From positions 1 through 6,072 of the forward strand of contig JADGQG010000117.1 of assembly GCA_017882025.1 (NCBI GenBank): 6,072 bases of DNA. The letters are read 5' to 3'. Numbering within the stretch: the first letter of the stretch is position 1; each line of letters opens with the position of its first letter. Below the pieces are notes generated by a model. That model was not told the origin of the DNA, searched no databases, and was given only the letters and a program-made list of their open reading frames with translations. Both the position numbers and the translations under genes were made by a program. Shown here piece after piece: positions 1 through 5,931 of the stretch. This stretch comes from Chloroflexota bacterium (GTDB lineage: Bacteria > Chloroflexota > Limnocylindria > Limnocylindrales > CSP1-4).

Positions 1-977
1 GCCTCGCCCGAGCGGCACTCGCCCACGATGATCCGGTCGGGGCGCATGTGGAGGGCATTCCGCAACAGGTCGCGGATCGTGATCTCGCCGAGCCCCTCGA
101 TGTTGGAAGGGCGCGACTCGAGCGTCACCACGTGCGCCTGGCGGAGCTGCAGCTCGGCGGCATCCTCGATCGTGATGATCCGCTCGTCCTCCGGGATGAA
201 CGTCGAGAGGACGTTGAGCGTCGTCGTCTTGCCGGAGCCCGTGCCGCCGGACACGAAGACGTTGAGCCGCGCCTCGATGCAGACCCTCAGGAAGTCGAAC
301 ATTTCAGCGGTCGCCGTGCCGAAGCGGACGAGGTCGTCGACCGTGAACGGCCTGGCCGCGAACTTGCGGACCGTGATCACCGGTCCCACGAGCGACAGGG
401 GGCTGATGACGGCGTTCACGCGCGAGCCGTCGGGCAGCCGGGCGTCGACGCGCGGGCTCGACTCGTCGATGCGCCGGCCCATCGGGCTGATGATCCGGTC
501 GATGATCCGCAGCACGTGCTCGTCGTTCAGGAACACGCTGTCGATGCGCTCGATCTTCCCGCCCCGCTCGATGTAGATGTGGCGGGGGCCGTTGACCATC
601 ACCTCGGTGATCGTCTCGTCGTGCAGGAGCGGCTCGAGCGGCCCGAAGCCCGTGAGGTTGTCGGCAACTTCCTCGATCAGGTGCAGGCGCTCGTCCCGCG
701 AGACGACGAACCCGTTCGCGTCGATCACGCGGTCGACGATCGCCTGGATCTTGCTGCGGGCGTCGGCCGCACCGGCCACGTCGCGCAGCGCGTCGAATGC
801 ACGGATGACCTCGGCCTGGAGGCGAATCCGGACGTCGCGCATGTACGCCTCCCGGGCCGGACCCTGGGCCGGCGTCGGGGGCGCGGGAGGCACGGGAGGC
901 GCGACAGCGACCGGGGCGCCGGCATTCGGGTTGTCGGCACCCTGTTGCGCACGCTCGACTCGTTGGAGCAGCGACAC
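1..977 (-). CDS. cpaF: CpaF/TadA-family secretion ATPase of a Tad/Flp pilus or type II/IV secretion system (3' end cut by window)
   Basis: Hexameric cytoplasmic ATPase that powers assembly of Flp/Tad pili or a related type II/IV secretion machine. The visible 325 residues run from a short N-terminal helix (VSLLQRVERA), through a Pro/Ala-rich linker (about residues 20-42), to the ATPase N-terminal domain (GFGPLEPLL, then EVMVNGPRHIYIERGGKIE) and the nucleotide-binding core. Walker A is GGTGSGKTT at residues 244-252, the Asp-box-like stretch IITIEDAAELQL follows, and Walker B is RPDRIIVGE at 312-320. The gene runs off the left edge just after Walker B (GECRSGEA), so about a quarter, including the His box, is missing. 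The GTG start at 977-975 was chosen because GGAGG lies 8 nt upstream and the protein then begins with the usual SLL(x)R motif. The frame stays open upstream to a stop near 1139, so a longer start is possible but has no better ribosome site. No other Tad gene is visible; the upstream neighbour is a cyclase. Confidence 0.95.
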   Translation of the reverse strand, partial: MSLLQRVERAQQGADNPNAGAPVAVAPPVPPAPPTPAQGPAREAYMRDVRIRLQAEVIRAFDALRDVAGAADARSKIQAIVDRVIDANGFVVSRDERLHLIEEVADNLTGFGPLEPLLHDETITEVMVNGPRHIYIERGGKIERIDSVFLNDEHVLRIIDRIISPMGRRIDESSPRVDARLPDGSRVNAVISPLSLVGPVITVRKFAARPFTVDDLVRFGTATAEMFDFLRVCIEARLNVFVSGGTGSGKTTTLNVLSTFIPEDERIITIEDAAELQLRQAHVVTLESRPSNIEGLGEITIRDLLRNALHMRPDRIIVGECRSGE

Positions 978-983
978 GACCTG

Positions 984-994
984 CACCTCCCCTT
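984..994 (-). promoter_or_regulatory. Shine-Dalgarno sequence of cpaF
   Basis: On the minus strand AAGGGGAGGTG precedes the GTG start, with the GGAGG core 8 nt from the codon. It decides the start at 977. An earlier in-frame GTG lies inside this Shine-Dalgarno sequence and is therefore unlikely to be used. Confidence 0.7.
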
Positions 995-1119
995 GGGCCC
1001 GTGTCGCGACTCCGGGTGGGTCGCGCTCAGGCCTCCCTGGGCGAGCGGAGGTCAGCGCCCGCCAGTGCCGAAGATAGTACCCCCGCCCGGGGAGAAGGGG
1101 CCCCCGAAAGTACCGGGAA

Positions 1120-1135
1120 GGTGCGTGCACGCACC
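1120..1135. repeat. Perfect 16-bp palindrome upstream of cpaF
   Basis: GGTGCGTGCACGCACC reads identically on both strands. It lies 143 bp before the cpaF start codon and 54 bp after the cyclase stop codon. With no central loop it resembles a binding site for a dimeric regulator more than an RNA hairpin. Its role is inferred from position alone. Confidence 0.5.
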
Positions 1136-1148
1136 CCTATCACTGGCG

Positions 1149-1168
1149 AGTCCGGGGACTGACGTCAG
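1149..1168. repeat. Two overlapping short palindromes just after the cyclase stop codon
   Basis: AGTCCGGGGACT (5-bp arms, 2-bp centre, 1149-1160) overlaps the perfect palindrome CTGACGTCAG (1159-1168). As minus-strand RNA they could form alternative small hairpins about 20-40 nt after the cyclase stop, which might end or stabilise that transcript. There is no U tract. They could equally be protein-binding sites or chance in GC-rich DNA. Confidence 0.35.
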
Positions 1169-1188
1169 CGCCGACCATGGGCCGGGGG

Positions 1189-4100
1189 TCATCCGTTGGC
1201 GATGGCCCGGCTCGTCTCCGCGGTGGCGATCCAGCGCCGCTCCGGCAGGTCGCCGAGGAGCGGGACGGCGCCGCACGCGGCGTACAGGCGGCGTGCGTCC
1301 ACCTCGTCGTCCGTCGGGTCGAGGCCCGCCCGCATCGCGGACAGCGCGGCGTCCGCGTGGCAGTCGGCCGCCGGCAAGCGGTACCCGATCGCCTCGAACT
1401 CGCCGGCGACCGCGCGAAGCGCAGCCACGGCCGACGGGTCACCAGCGACCCGCAGCGCGTCGAGCCAGCGGCGCTGGAGGGCCCGCACGGGGCCGCTGCA
1501 GCGCTCCGCGACCGCCACGAAGGCCGCAACCGAGGCCGCGAGGCGCGGCCCATCCCCGAGCCGCAGGGCCATTCGCGCCGCGGTCGGTGCCGAATCGACG
1601 AGCGAGGCCGGTGCCGCACCCGTCGATCGGAGCGCGTCCGTGATCGTCGTGCAGGCGGCGGACGGGTCGTCCGGCCACAGGAAGAGCGCGTCGAACAACG
1701 CCTCGTAGATCACCGACTGCGGCTCCGGGACTCCCGAGATCCGCCGCGATTCATCGACATCGGACCGTGCCGCCGTGCGGTCGCCGCGCTCGAGTCGCAC
1801 GAAGGCGCGCTGGGCCAGGCAGTTCGCGAGGCGCTGCTGGTCCCCCACAGACCCGGCGTTGGCAATTGCCTCCTCGGCATAGGCAAGCGCCTCCTCGATG
1901 CGACCCTCGAAGGAGAGGAGATCCGCAACGTTCTGGCCGATCCAGGATATCTTCGCGTGATCCATGCTCCGTCGGGCGATGTCCAGGCCCTCGACGCACA
2001 GGGGCATGATCTGCTCGGACGTCTCTCCATTCGTGATTCGGATGGCCGGTACGTTGATGTAGCAGCGTGACATGAGCGCGCGATCGTTCGCCCCGCGTGC
2101 GAGCTCCATGCTCAGCTCGACGAGTGCGAGCGACTCCGTCGCGTCACCGAGCATGCCCGTCGCCACGGCCAGGTCGTGCAGCGCCATGCGCTCGACGTCC
2201 TGCGCCCCGCAGGCTCGCGCCTCCTCGATGGCCTCGCGCAGGATCGGCGGGGCAGCTGCCAGGGGGCCGGCGCGCCAGTACGTCCAGCCCAGCCGGGCGC
2301 GCAGCCCGGCGCGTCCCGGCGTCGGCCGCCCGGGCTCCAGCGCGTCGATGCCCGCCTGCACGATCGCCCGCGATGCCTCCACCTCGTCGGCGACGTAGAC
2401 GTAGAACGCGAGGTGGATGCGAATCTCGGCAGCCTGCTGTTCGTCGGCGGCGGTCCGCTCGGGCAGGGCGGTCATCAGCGCCAGCGCGTCCTCCAGGGCG
2501 GCGCGGATCGTCTCGTGGGGCTCATGCCCGCTCGCGGCCTCGGCGTACTCGACCGCCACCGCCGCGCGCTCGCGGGCGGGCAGGTCGAGGATTCGCGCCT
2601 GCTCGACGGCGACGCGGAACCAGCGCGCGGCATGCTCCTTGTTGGAGAGAGCATCCGCCCGGCCGCCGGCCCGCCGTGCGTAGGTGTACGTCTTGTGCCG
2701 AAGGTCGCGCAGCCGATCCGACTCCGGTGCGGCGAACTCCTCCTCGTACCGCAGCGCCGCCAGGTAGTGGGCCGCGAGCAGCTCGACCATCTCGTCCTGG
2801 CGATCCGCCAGGGTCTCCTCGGCCCAGCGGGCCACGTCGAGATGCTTCGCCGCGCGGTCGCGCTTGGGCAGCGAGTCGTAGGCGACGTCGCGGATCAGCA
2901 CGTGCCGGAAGCCGAACTCGGCCGCCCCCGCCAGCGCCGACGGCTGCCGCGGCACGACCAGCTCCTTGACCCGCAGGCGGCGCAGCACCTCGCCGGTCGC
3001 CGACGTGCCCTGGCGCGAGAGATGGGAGATCAGGGCGTCCCAGAAGATGCGCCCGACGACCGCGGCGTTCTGAGCCGCCCGCTTCTCGGCCGGCGGCAGC
3101 CCGTCGAGGCGGGCCGCCAGCACTGCGTGGATGGAACCCGGGATCTCCACCTCCTCCACGGGCCGTGCGAGCTGCCAGCGTCCGTCGCCGAATCGCAGCA
3201 CCCCGCGATCGACGAACATCCGCACGAGCTCTTCGGTGAAGAGCGGGTTCCCGTCGGCGAGGGTCACGACCCGGTCGCGGAGCTCGGCGGGCAGCCCGCC
3301 GGCGAGCAGGGCGTCGACGAGCTGGGCGCTCTCGGCCGCGTCGAGCGGCTCGAGCACGATCGAGGTGGCATTGGGCATGCCGCCGCCCCAGGTCGGGCGC
3401 AGCTCCAGGAGCTCGTGGCGGGCGAGGCAGAGCAGGACGATCGGCCCCTCCGCCCAGCGTGCGATGTACTCGATGAAGTCGAGGAGGCCCTCGTCCGCCC
3501 AGTGGATGTCCTCCTGGACAAGGACCAGCGGGTTCTCGCGGGCAAGCAGCTCCAGGTAGCGGCGCCAGGCGTCGAAGAGCTGGTCGCGCCCCAGCGAGGT
3601 CGCCGGTCCGAGCGCAAGCAGCGCTTCCACGGCACGCAGCAGCGTCGGATCGCCGGCGCTCCCGAGCTCGCCGACACGCGCCTCGAGCTTCGCCGCGGCC
3701 GTCGCGGGCGCGTCGTCGTCGAGGATTCGCGCATCGGCCTTGATGGCGTCCGCCAGGGCGGAGAAGCTCGCCTGCGCGTACGCGAGGCAGCGACCCTTGC
3801 GCCAGTAGAACGTCTCGGGCAGACCGTCGAGGTACTTCTCCAGCTCCCAGGTCAGACGCGACTTGCCGACCCCCGCGCTGCCGATGACCGTCACGAGGTG
3901 CGGTCGACGATCCGAGACCGTCCGGCGGACCGCCTCCTTGATCAGCGAGATCTCCTCCTCCCGCCCGATCAATGGGGCCTCGATCCCCAGGGACGGCCGG
4001 ACGCCGCCCCGCCGGGCCTTGACCGCCACGGCGCGCCACGCCGCGACGGGCAGGGCCTTGCCCTTGAGCGCGGTGGGCGGCAGCTCCTCGTACTCCACCA

Positions 4101-4767
4101 CGTCGCGGGTGGCCGCGTACGTGAAAGGCCCCACGACGATCGCGCCGGGCAGCGCGACCTGCTGGAGGCGGGCGGCGGTATTGACGGCGTCCCCGGTGAC
4201 GATGCGGTCGCGCTCCCCGGTGGCGCGCCCGAGGTCGACGAGCACCTCGCCCGTCTCGATGCCGATCCGGAGCGCCAGCTCCTGGCGGCCCTCGCCGCGC
4301 AGCTCCGCGGCAAGCTCGCCCATCGCCGACTGCATCTCGAGCGCGGCCCGGGCGGCCCGCTCGGCGTCGTCCTCGTGGGCGGTGGGGACCCCGAACACCG
4401 CCAGCATGGCGTCGCCGGCGAACTTCTCGACGGTGCCCTCATAGCGCGCCACCTCGGCGCTCAGCCGGTCGAATGCGCGCGTGACCAGGGCCTGTACGAG
4501 CTCTGGGTCGCTCGACTCGTTCAGGCTGGTAAAGCCCACGAGGTCGGCGAAGACCATCGTGGCCACCTTGCGCTCGCGACCGATCTCGGGAGATTCCTGC
4601 GTCACGTTGAGGCCGGCGGCGACGGGCGTGCCGCAGGCGGCGCAGAACCGTGCGTCCGCGCCCAGGCTCGCCCCGCAGCTCCGACACGACATCTCGACGG
4701 GCGTGCCGCATCCCGGGCAGAACCGGCTCCCCGGTTCGAGAGTCCGGCCACAGGAGCGGCAGCTCAT
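1189..4767 (-). CDS. Class III adenylate/guanylate cyclase fused to zinc ribbons, a STAND/AAA ATPase and a TPR-like tail
   Basis: Large cytoplasmic signalling protein of 1192 residues, with no signal peptide or membrane segment. Two zinc-ribbon units come first (Cys3/6/17/20 and Cys28/31/42/45, each ending CGTP). A class III cyclase domain covers about 66-248: metal-binding Asp75 (FADLVGFTS) and Asp119 (EKFAGDAML), Lys115, and transition-state Asn196 and Arg200 in GDAVNTAARLQ. Next is an AAA_16/STAND-type ATPase (about 264-520) with LIGRE, Walker A GSAGVGKS at 295-302 and Walker B LVLVQEDIHWAD ending near 424. A winged-helix-like stretch with FGFRHVLIRDVAYDSLP sits near 617. TPR-like helical repeats fill about 820-1020. 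Known relatives probably make cAMP or cGMP under control of the ATPase/TPR part; neither substrate nor signal can be read here. The ATG at 4767 is preferred because the first ribbon starts there. A GTG at 4815 would add 16 unrelated-looking residues and has no ribosome site. Confidence 0.93.
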   Translation of the reverse strand: MSCRSCGRTLEPGSRFCPGCGTPVEMSCRSCGASLGADARFCAACGTPVAAGLNVTQESPEIGRERKVATMVFADLVGFTSLNESSDPELVQALVTRAFDRLSAEVARYEGTVEKFAGDAMLAVFGVPTAHEDDAERAARAALEMQSAMGELAAELRGEGRQELALRIGIETGEVLVDLGRATGERDRIVTGDAVNTAARLQQVALPGAIVVGPFTYAATRDVVEYEELPPTALKGKALPVAAWRAVAVKARRGGVRPSLGIEAPLIGREEEISLIKEAVRRTVSDRRPHLVTVIGSAGVGKSRLTWELEKYLDGLPETFYWRKGRCLAYAQASFSALADAIKADARILDDDAPATAAAKLEARVGELGSAGDPTLLRAVEALLALGPATSLGRDQLFDAWRRYLELLARENPLVLVQEDIHWADEGLLDFIEYIARWAEGPIVLLCLARHELLELRPTWGGGMPNATSIVLEPLDAAESAQLVDALLAGGLPAELRDRVVTLADGNPLFTEELVRMFVDRGVLRFGDGRWQLARPVEEVEIPGSIHAVLAARLDGLPPAEKRAAQNAAVVGRIFWDALISHLSRQGTSATGEVLRRLRVKELVVPRQPSALAGAAEFGFRHVLIRDVAYDSLPKRDRAAKHLDVARWAEETLADRQDEMVELLAAHYLAALRYEEEFAAPESDRLRDLRHKTYTYARRAGGRADALSNKEHAARWFRVAVEQARILDLPARERAAVAVEYAEAASGHEPHETIRAALEDALALMTALPERTAADEQQAAEIRIHLAFYVYVADEVEASRAIVQAGIDALEPGRPTPGRAGLRARLGWTYWRAGPLAAAPPILREAIEEARACGAQDVERMALHDLAVATGMLGDATESLALVELSMELARGANDRALMSRCYINVPAIRITNGETSEQIMPLCVEGLDIARRSMDHAKISWIGQNVADLLSFEGRIEEALAYAEEAIANAGSVGDQQRLANCLAQRAFVRLERGDRTAARSDVDESRRISGVPEPQSVIYEALFDALFLWPDDPSAACTTITDALRSTGAAPASLVDSAPTAARMALRLGDGPRLAASVAAFVAVAERCSGPVRALQRRWLDALRVAGDPSAVAALRAVAGEFEAIGYRLPAADCHADAALSAMRAGLDPTDDEVDARRLYAACGAVPLLGDLPERRWIATAETSRAIANG

Positions 4768-4773
4768 CGGCGC

Positions 4774-4779
4774 ATGGTA
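4774..4779 (-). promoter_or_regulatory. Possible -10 element for a leaderless cyclase transcript
   Basis: TACCAT on the minus strand matches TANNNT and ends 6 nt before the ATG at 4767. The ATG has no visible Shine-Dalgarno sequence. This pairing is typical of leaderless genes in GC-rich bacteria. No clear -35 hexamer was found, so the call is tentative. Confidence 0.25.
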
Positions 4780-4886
4780 GACCGGGTCGCGCCGTGCACC
4801 ACTGCGGGCGCCCACGAGCCGCGAAGCTGAGCTGGGCGCACACTGCGCCGGACCGCCCCACGTCGCGGTGGCCCACCCGTCCGTTC

Positions 4887-4890
4887 GGAG
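4887..4890 (+). promoter_or_regulatory. Shine-Dalgarno sequence of the OsmC-family gene
   Basis: GGAG lies 8 nt before the ATG at 4899. It supports that start over the open reading frame that continues upstream into the divergent promoter region and the cyclase 5' end. Confidence 0.55.
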
Positions 4891-4898
4891 ATCGCCCG

Positions 4899-5399
4899 AT
4901 GACGCTTCGCGAGATCCAGCAACCGATCAAGGAGCGCTACCGGGAGGATCCGGAGCAAGCGAGGGTCACCCTGCGCGCGACCGGACAGACTGGCGATGGC
5001 GCGATGGCCTGCTCGGTCGACCTGGGTCGAGCGATCTACGCCGCCGGCGCACACCAGGGCGTCGGCGGTGCGGGGTCGGCTGCGTGCTCGGGTGACCTTC
5101 TCCTCGGCGCACTCGCGGCCTGCGCCCAGCTCACCTGCCAGATGGTCGCGGCCAACATGGGGCTCGAGGGCGTCGGCGTGTCGGTGACGGTCGAGGGCGA
5201 CCTTGACCTTCGAGGCACGCTGGGAACCCCGGACGTCCCGGTCGGGTTCGAGGCAATCCGGGTCAGCTTCGCCCTCACCGGGGAGATCCCCGACGATCGA
5301 CGCGAACGGCTCCGGGAGCGGACCGAGCGCTACTGCGTCGTGCTCCAGACCCTGCTCGCGCCGCCGGCGATCGAGGCGACGTGGGTGGTCGCGGGCTAG
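4899..5399 (+). CDS. OsmC/Ohr-family protein
   Basis: A 166-residue cytoplasmic protein of the OsmC fold. Family members include thiol-dependent peroxidases that reduce organic hydroperoxides, and other members whose substrates are unknown. Visible hallmarks are the glycine-rich stretch before the central helix (GVGGAGSAACSGDLLLGALAAC in part, residues 54-75), helix Cys75, the strand VSVTVEGDLDLRG (94-106), and the second Cys146 in RYCVVLQTLLAPP. Cys75 and Cys146 sit where the redox pair of OsmC proteins is found. Extra cysteines occur at 38, 63 and 80. Length is somewhat above the usual 135-150, because about 20 N-terminal residues (REIQQPIKERYREDPEQA) precede the first strand. The ATG is supported by GGAG 8 nt upstream. 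The gene stands alone, divergent from the cyclase and convergent with DUF952. The family is clear, but Ohr or OsmC subgroup and substrate are not. Confidence 0.9.
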   Translation: MTLREIQQPIKERYREDPEQARVTLRATGQTGDGAMACSVDLGRAIYAAGAHQGVGGAGSAACSGDLLLGALAACAQLTCQMVAANMGLEGVGVSVTVEGDLDLRGTLGTPDVPVGFEAIRVSFALTGEIPDDRRERLRERTERYCVVLQTLLAPPAIEATWVVAG

Positions 5400-5764
5400 A
5401 CCGGGTGCGAGACGTCCGGGACGCTGCGCTCGTCGGTGCGCTCGACGGGGACGAACGCGCCTCGCGGGTCGCGCCGGATCGGTCGGACCGCCGTGATCGC
5501 GGCTCGGTCGAGCGGGCCGTACACGTGTGGATACCGCTCGTCGCCGTCGTAGCGCCACGGCGTGCTCAGCCGGTCGAGCGCGATGGTGAGGACGAGATGC
5601 GGGCCGGGCTCGTCGCGGTACAGCGCGTTGGCCACGTCCACGAGATCAGCCATTCGATGCGTCAGGTGGACGAACCCTTCCGTGTCGAGCGACGCCGGGC
5701 GGAACGGCTGGTCCATCGGCGCGGCGTCCCACGAGGGGGCGGGCACCAGGTGATAGGCGATCAC
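5396..5764 (-). CDS. DUF952-family protein
   Basis: A 122-residue soluble protein with the features of the DUF952 family: an opening strand MIAYHLVP, then PFRPASLDTEGFVHLTHRMADLVDVANALYR (within residues 20-50), a strand with HLVLTIALDRL, and the closing YPHVYGPLDRAAI motif. The conserved His and Asp/Glu residues around EGFVH and the YPH-YGPL segment are present. The family has no firmly established biochemical role; some members are labelled glutathione S-transferase-like by weak similarity, which should not be taken as function. The start is GTG at 5764-5762. An AGGAGG lies upstream, but 13 nt away, which is longer than usual; starting at Met17 would remove the conserved first strand. Its stop codon overlaps that of the convergent OsmC gene by three bases within CTAG. 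Confidence 0.85.
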   Translation of the reverse strand: MIAYHLVPAPSWDAAPMDQPFRPASLDTEGFVHLTHRMADLVDVANALYRDEPGPHLVLTIALDRLSTPWRYDGDERYPHVYGPLDRAAITAVRPIRRDPRGAFVPVERTDERSVPDVSHPV

Positions 5765-5777
5765 GGCGCGATCTTGA

Positions 5778-5783
5778 CCTCCT
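5778..5783 (-). promoter_or_regulatory. Shine-Dalgarno-like AGGAGG upstream of the DUF952 gene
   Basis: AGGAGG on the minus strand lies 13 nt before the GTG start. The match is perfect but the spacing is long, and no other in-frame start lies between the two. It may still be the functional site. Confidence 0.45.
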
Positions 5784-5845
5784 CTGCGGCCGCGCAGGTG
5801 GCCGGCGTGTCGCCGGCGTCGGCCGGCGCTGTACCGGATCCTACC

Positions 5846-5869
5846 GCGGCTCGGTATGCGGCTCGGTAT
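5846..5869. repeat. Tandem duplication of a 12-bp unit
   Basis: GCGGCTCGGTAT occurs twice in a row without mismatch (5846-5857 and 5858-5869). It runs straight into the adjoining palindrome, sharing bases 5868-5869. It may be a doubled binding site or a replication-slippage product. Confidence 0.7.
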
Positions 5870-5882
5870 GACGGCCCGTCAT
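5868..5882. repeat. 15-bp palindrome ATGACGG-C-CCGTCAT
   Basis: Perfect 7-bp arms flank a single central base. It is centred about 57 bp before the MBL gene start and 111 bp before the DUF952 start, a position suited to an operator for a dimeric regulator. The regulator is not in the window. Confidence 0.55.
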
Positions 5883-5919
5883 GCAGAGGTCCCCACCCCG
5901 CGGAGTAGGATGCGGCGTC

Positions 5920-5927
5920 GGAGGAGG
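5920..5927 (+). promoter_or_regulatory. Shine-Dalgarno sequence of the MBL-fold hydrolase
   Basis: GGAGGAGG precedes the GTG start at 5932; its first GGAGG is 7 nt from the codon and its second 4 nt. It is a strong site that decides this start. Confidence 0.7.
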
Positions 5928-5931
5928 CGCG

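Larger units (their letters stand above)
978..1188. other. Repeat-rich intergenic gap between the cyclase gene and cpaF
   Basis: This 211-bp stretch contains no convincing gene. It holds a perfect 16-bp palindrome (1120-1135), a perfect 10-bp palindrome (1159-1168) and a 5+2+5 inverted repeat (1149-1160). It also holds a 9-bp direct repeat GTCAGCGCC (1051-1059 and 1164-1172) and an 8-bp inverted pair, CGCCAGTG (1060-1067) with CACTGGCG (1141-1148). It is both the 3' flank of the cyclase gene and the 5' flank of cpaF, so it may hold a terminator, a promoter and operator sites. None of the hairpins is followed by a T run on the minus strand, so an ordinary intrinsic terminator is not evident. 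Confidence 0.6.
4768..4898. promoter_or_regulatory. Divergent promoter region between the cyclase and OsmC genes
   Basis: These 131 bp separate two divergent start codons and so must carry promoters for both genes. The only obvious symmetry is GGCGCA-CAC-TGCGCC at 4835-4849 (6-bp arms, 3-bp centre), close to the middle, where one regulator could reach both promoters. No convincing -35/-10 pair was found for the OsmC gene. Confidence 0.45.
5765..5931. promoter_or_regulatory. Divergent intergenic region between DUF952 and the MBL hydrolase
   Basis: This 167-bp region must hold promoters for both outward-facing genes. It contains three GCCGGC sites at 5801-5806, 5812-5817 and 5822-5827, a tandem 12-bp repeat at 5846-5869 and a 15-bp palindrome at 5868-5882. 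TAGGAT at 5906-5911 fits a -10 element for the plus-strand gene (TANNNT), giving a leader of about 15 nt that would just include its Shine-Dalgarno sequence. No -35 element stands out. Confidence 0.45.

Noticed and set aside
1120..1135. The 16-bp palindrome as an intrinsic terminator of the cyclase gene
   Set aside because: It has no loop-sized centre and no T run follows on the minus strand, so a dimer-binding site is at least as likely.
1160..1167. TGACGTCA, identical to the eukaryotic cAMP response element, next to a cyclase gene
   Set aside because: The CREB system is eukaryotic. Bacterial cAMP receptor proteins bind TGTGA-N6-TCACA-like sites, which this is not. The match is treated as coincidence within a palindrome cluster.
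48..1643. A 531-codon open frame on the plus strand across cpaF and the 3' end of the cyclase gene
   Set aside because: It crosses two real genes and the gap between them, and its translation shows no domain. The minus strand carries clear CpaF motifs here.
2176..4830. An 884-codon open frame on the plus strand antiparallel to the cyclase gene
   Set aside because: Its translation is low-complexity, rich in Arg, Gly, Leu, His and Asp, with no recognisable domain. The opposite strand encodes a protein with intact motifs over the same span. Long antisense frames are expected in DNA with such high third-position GC.
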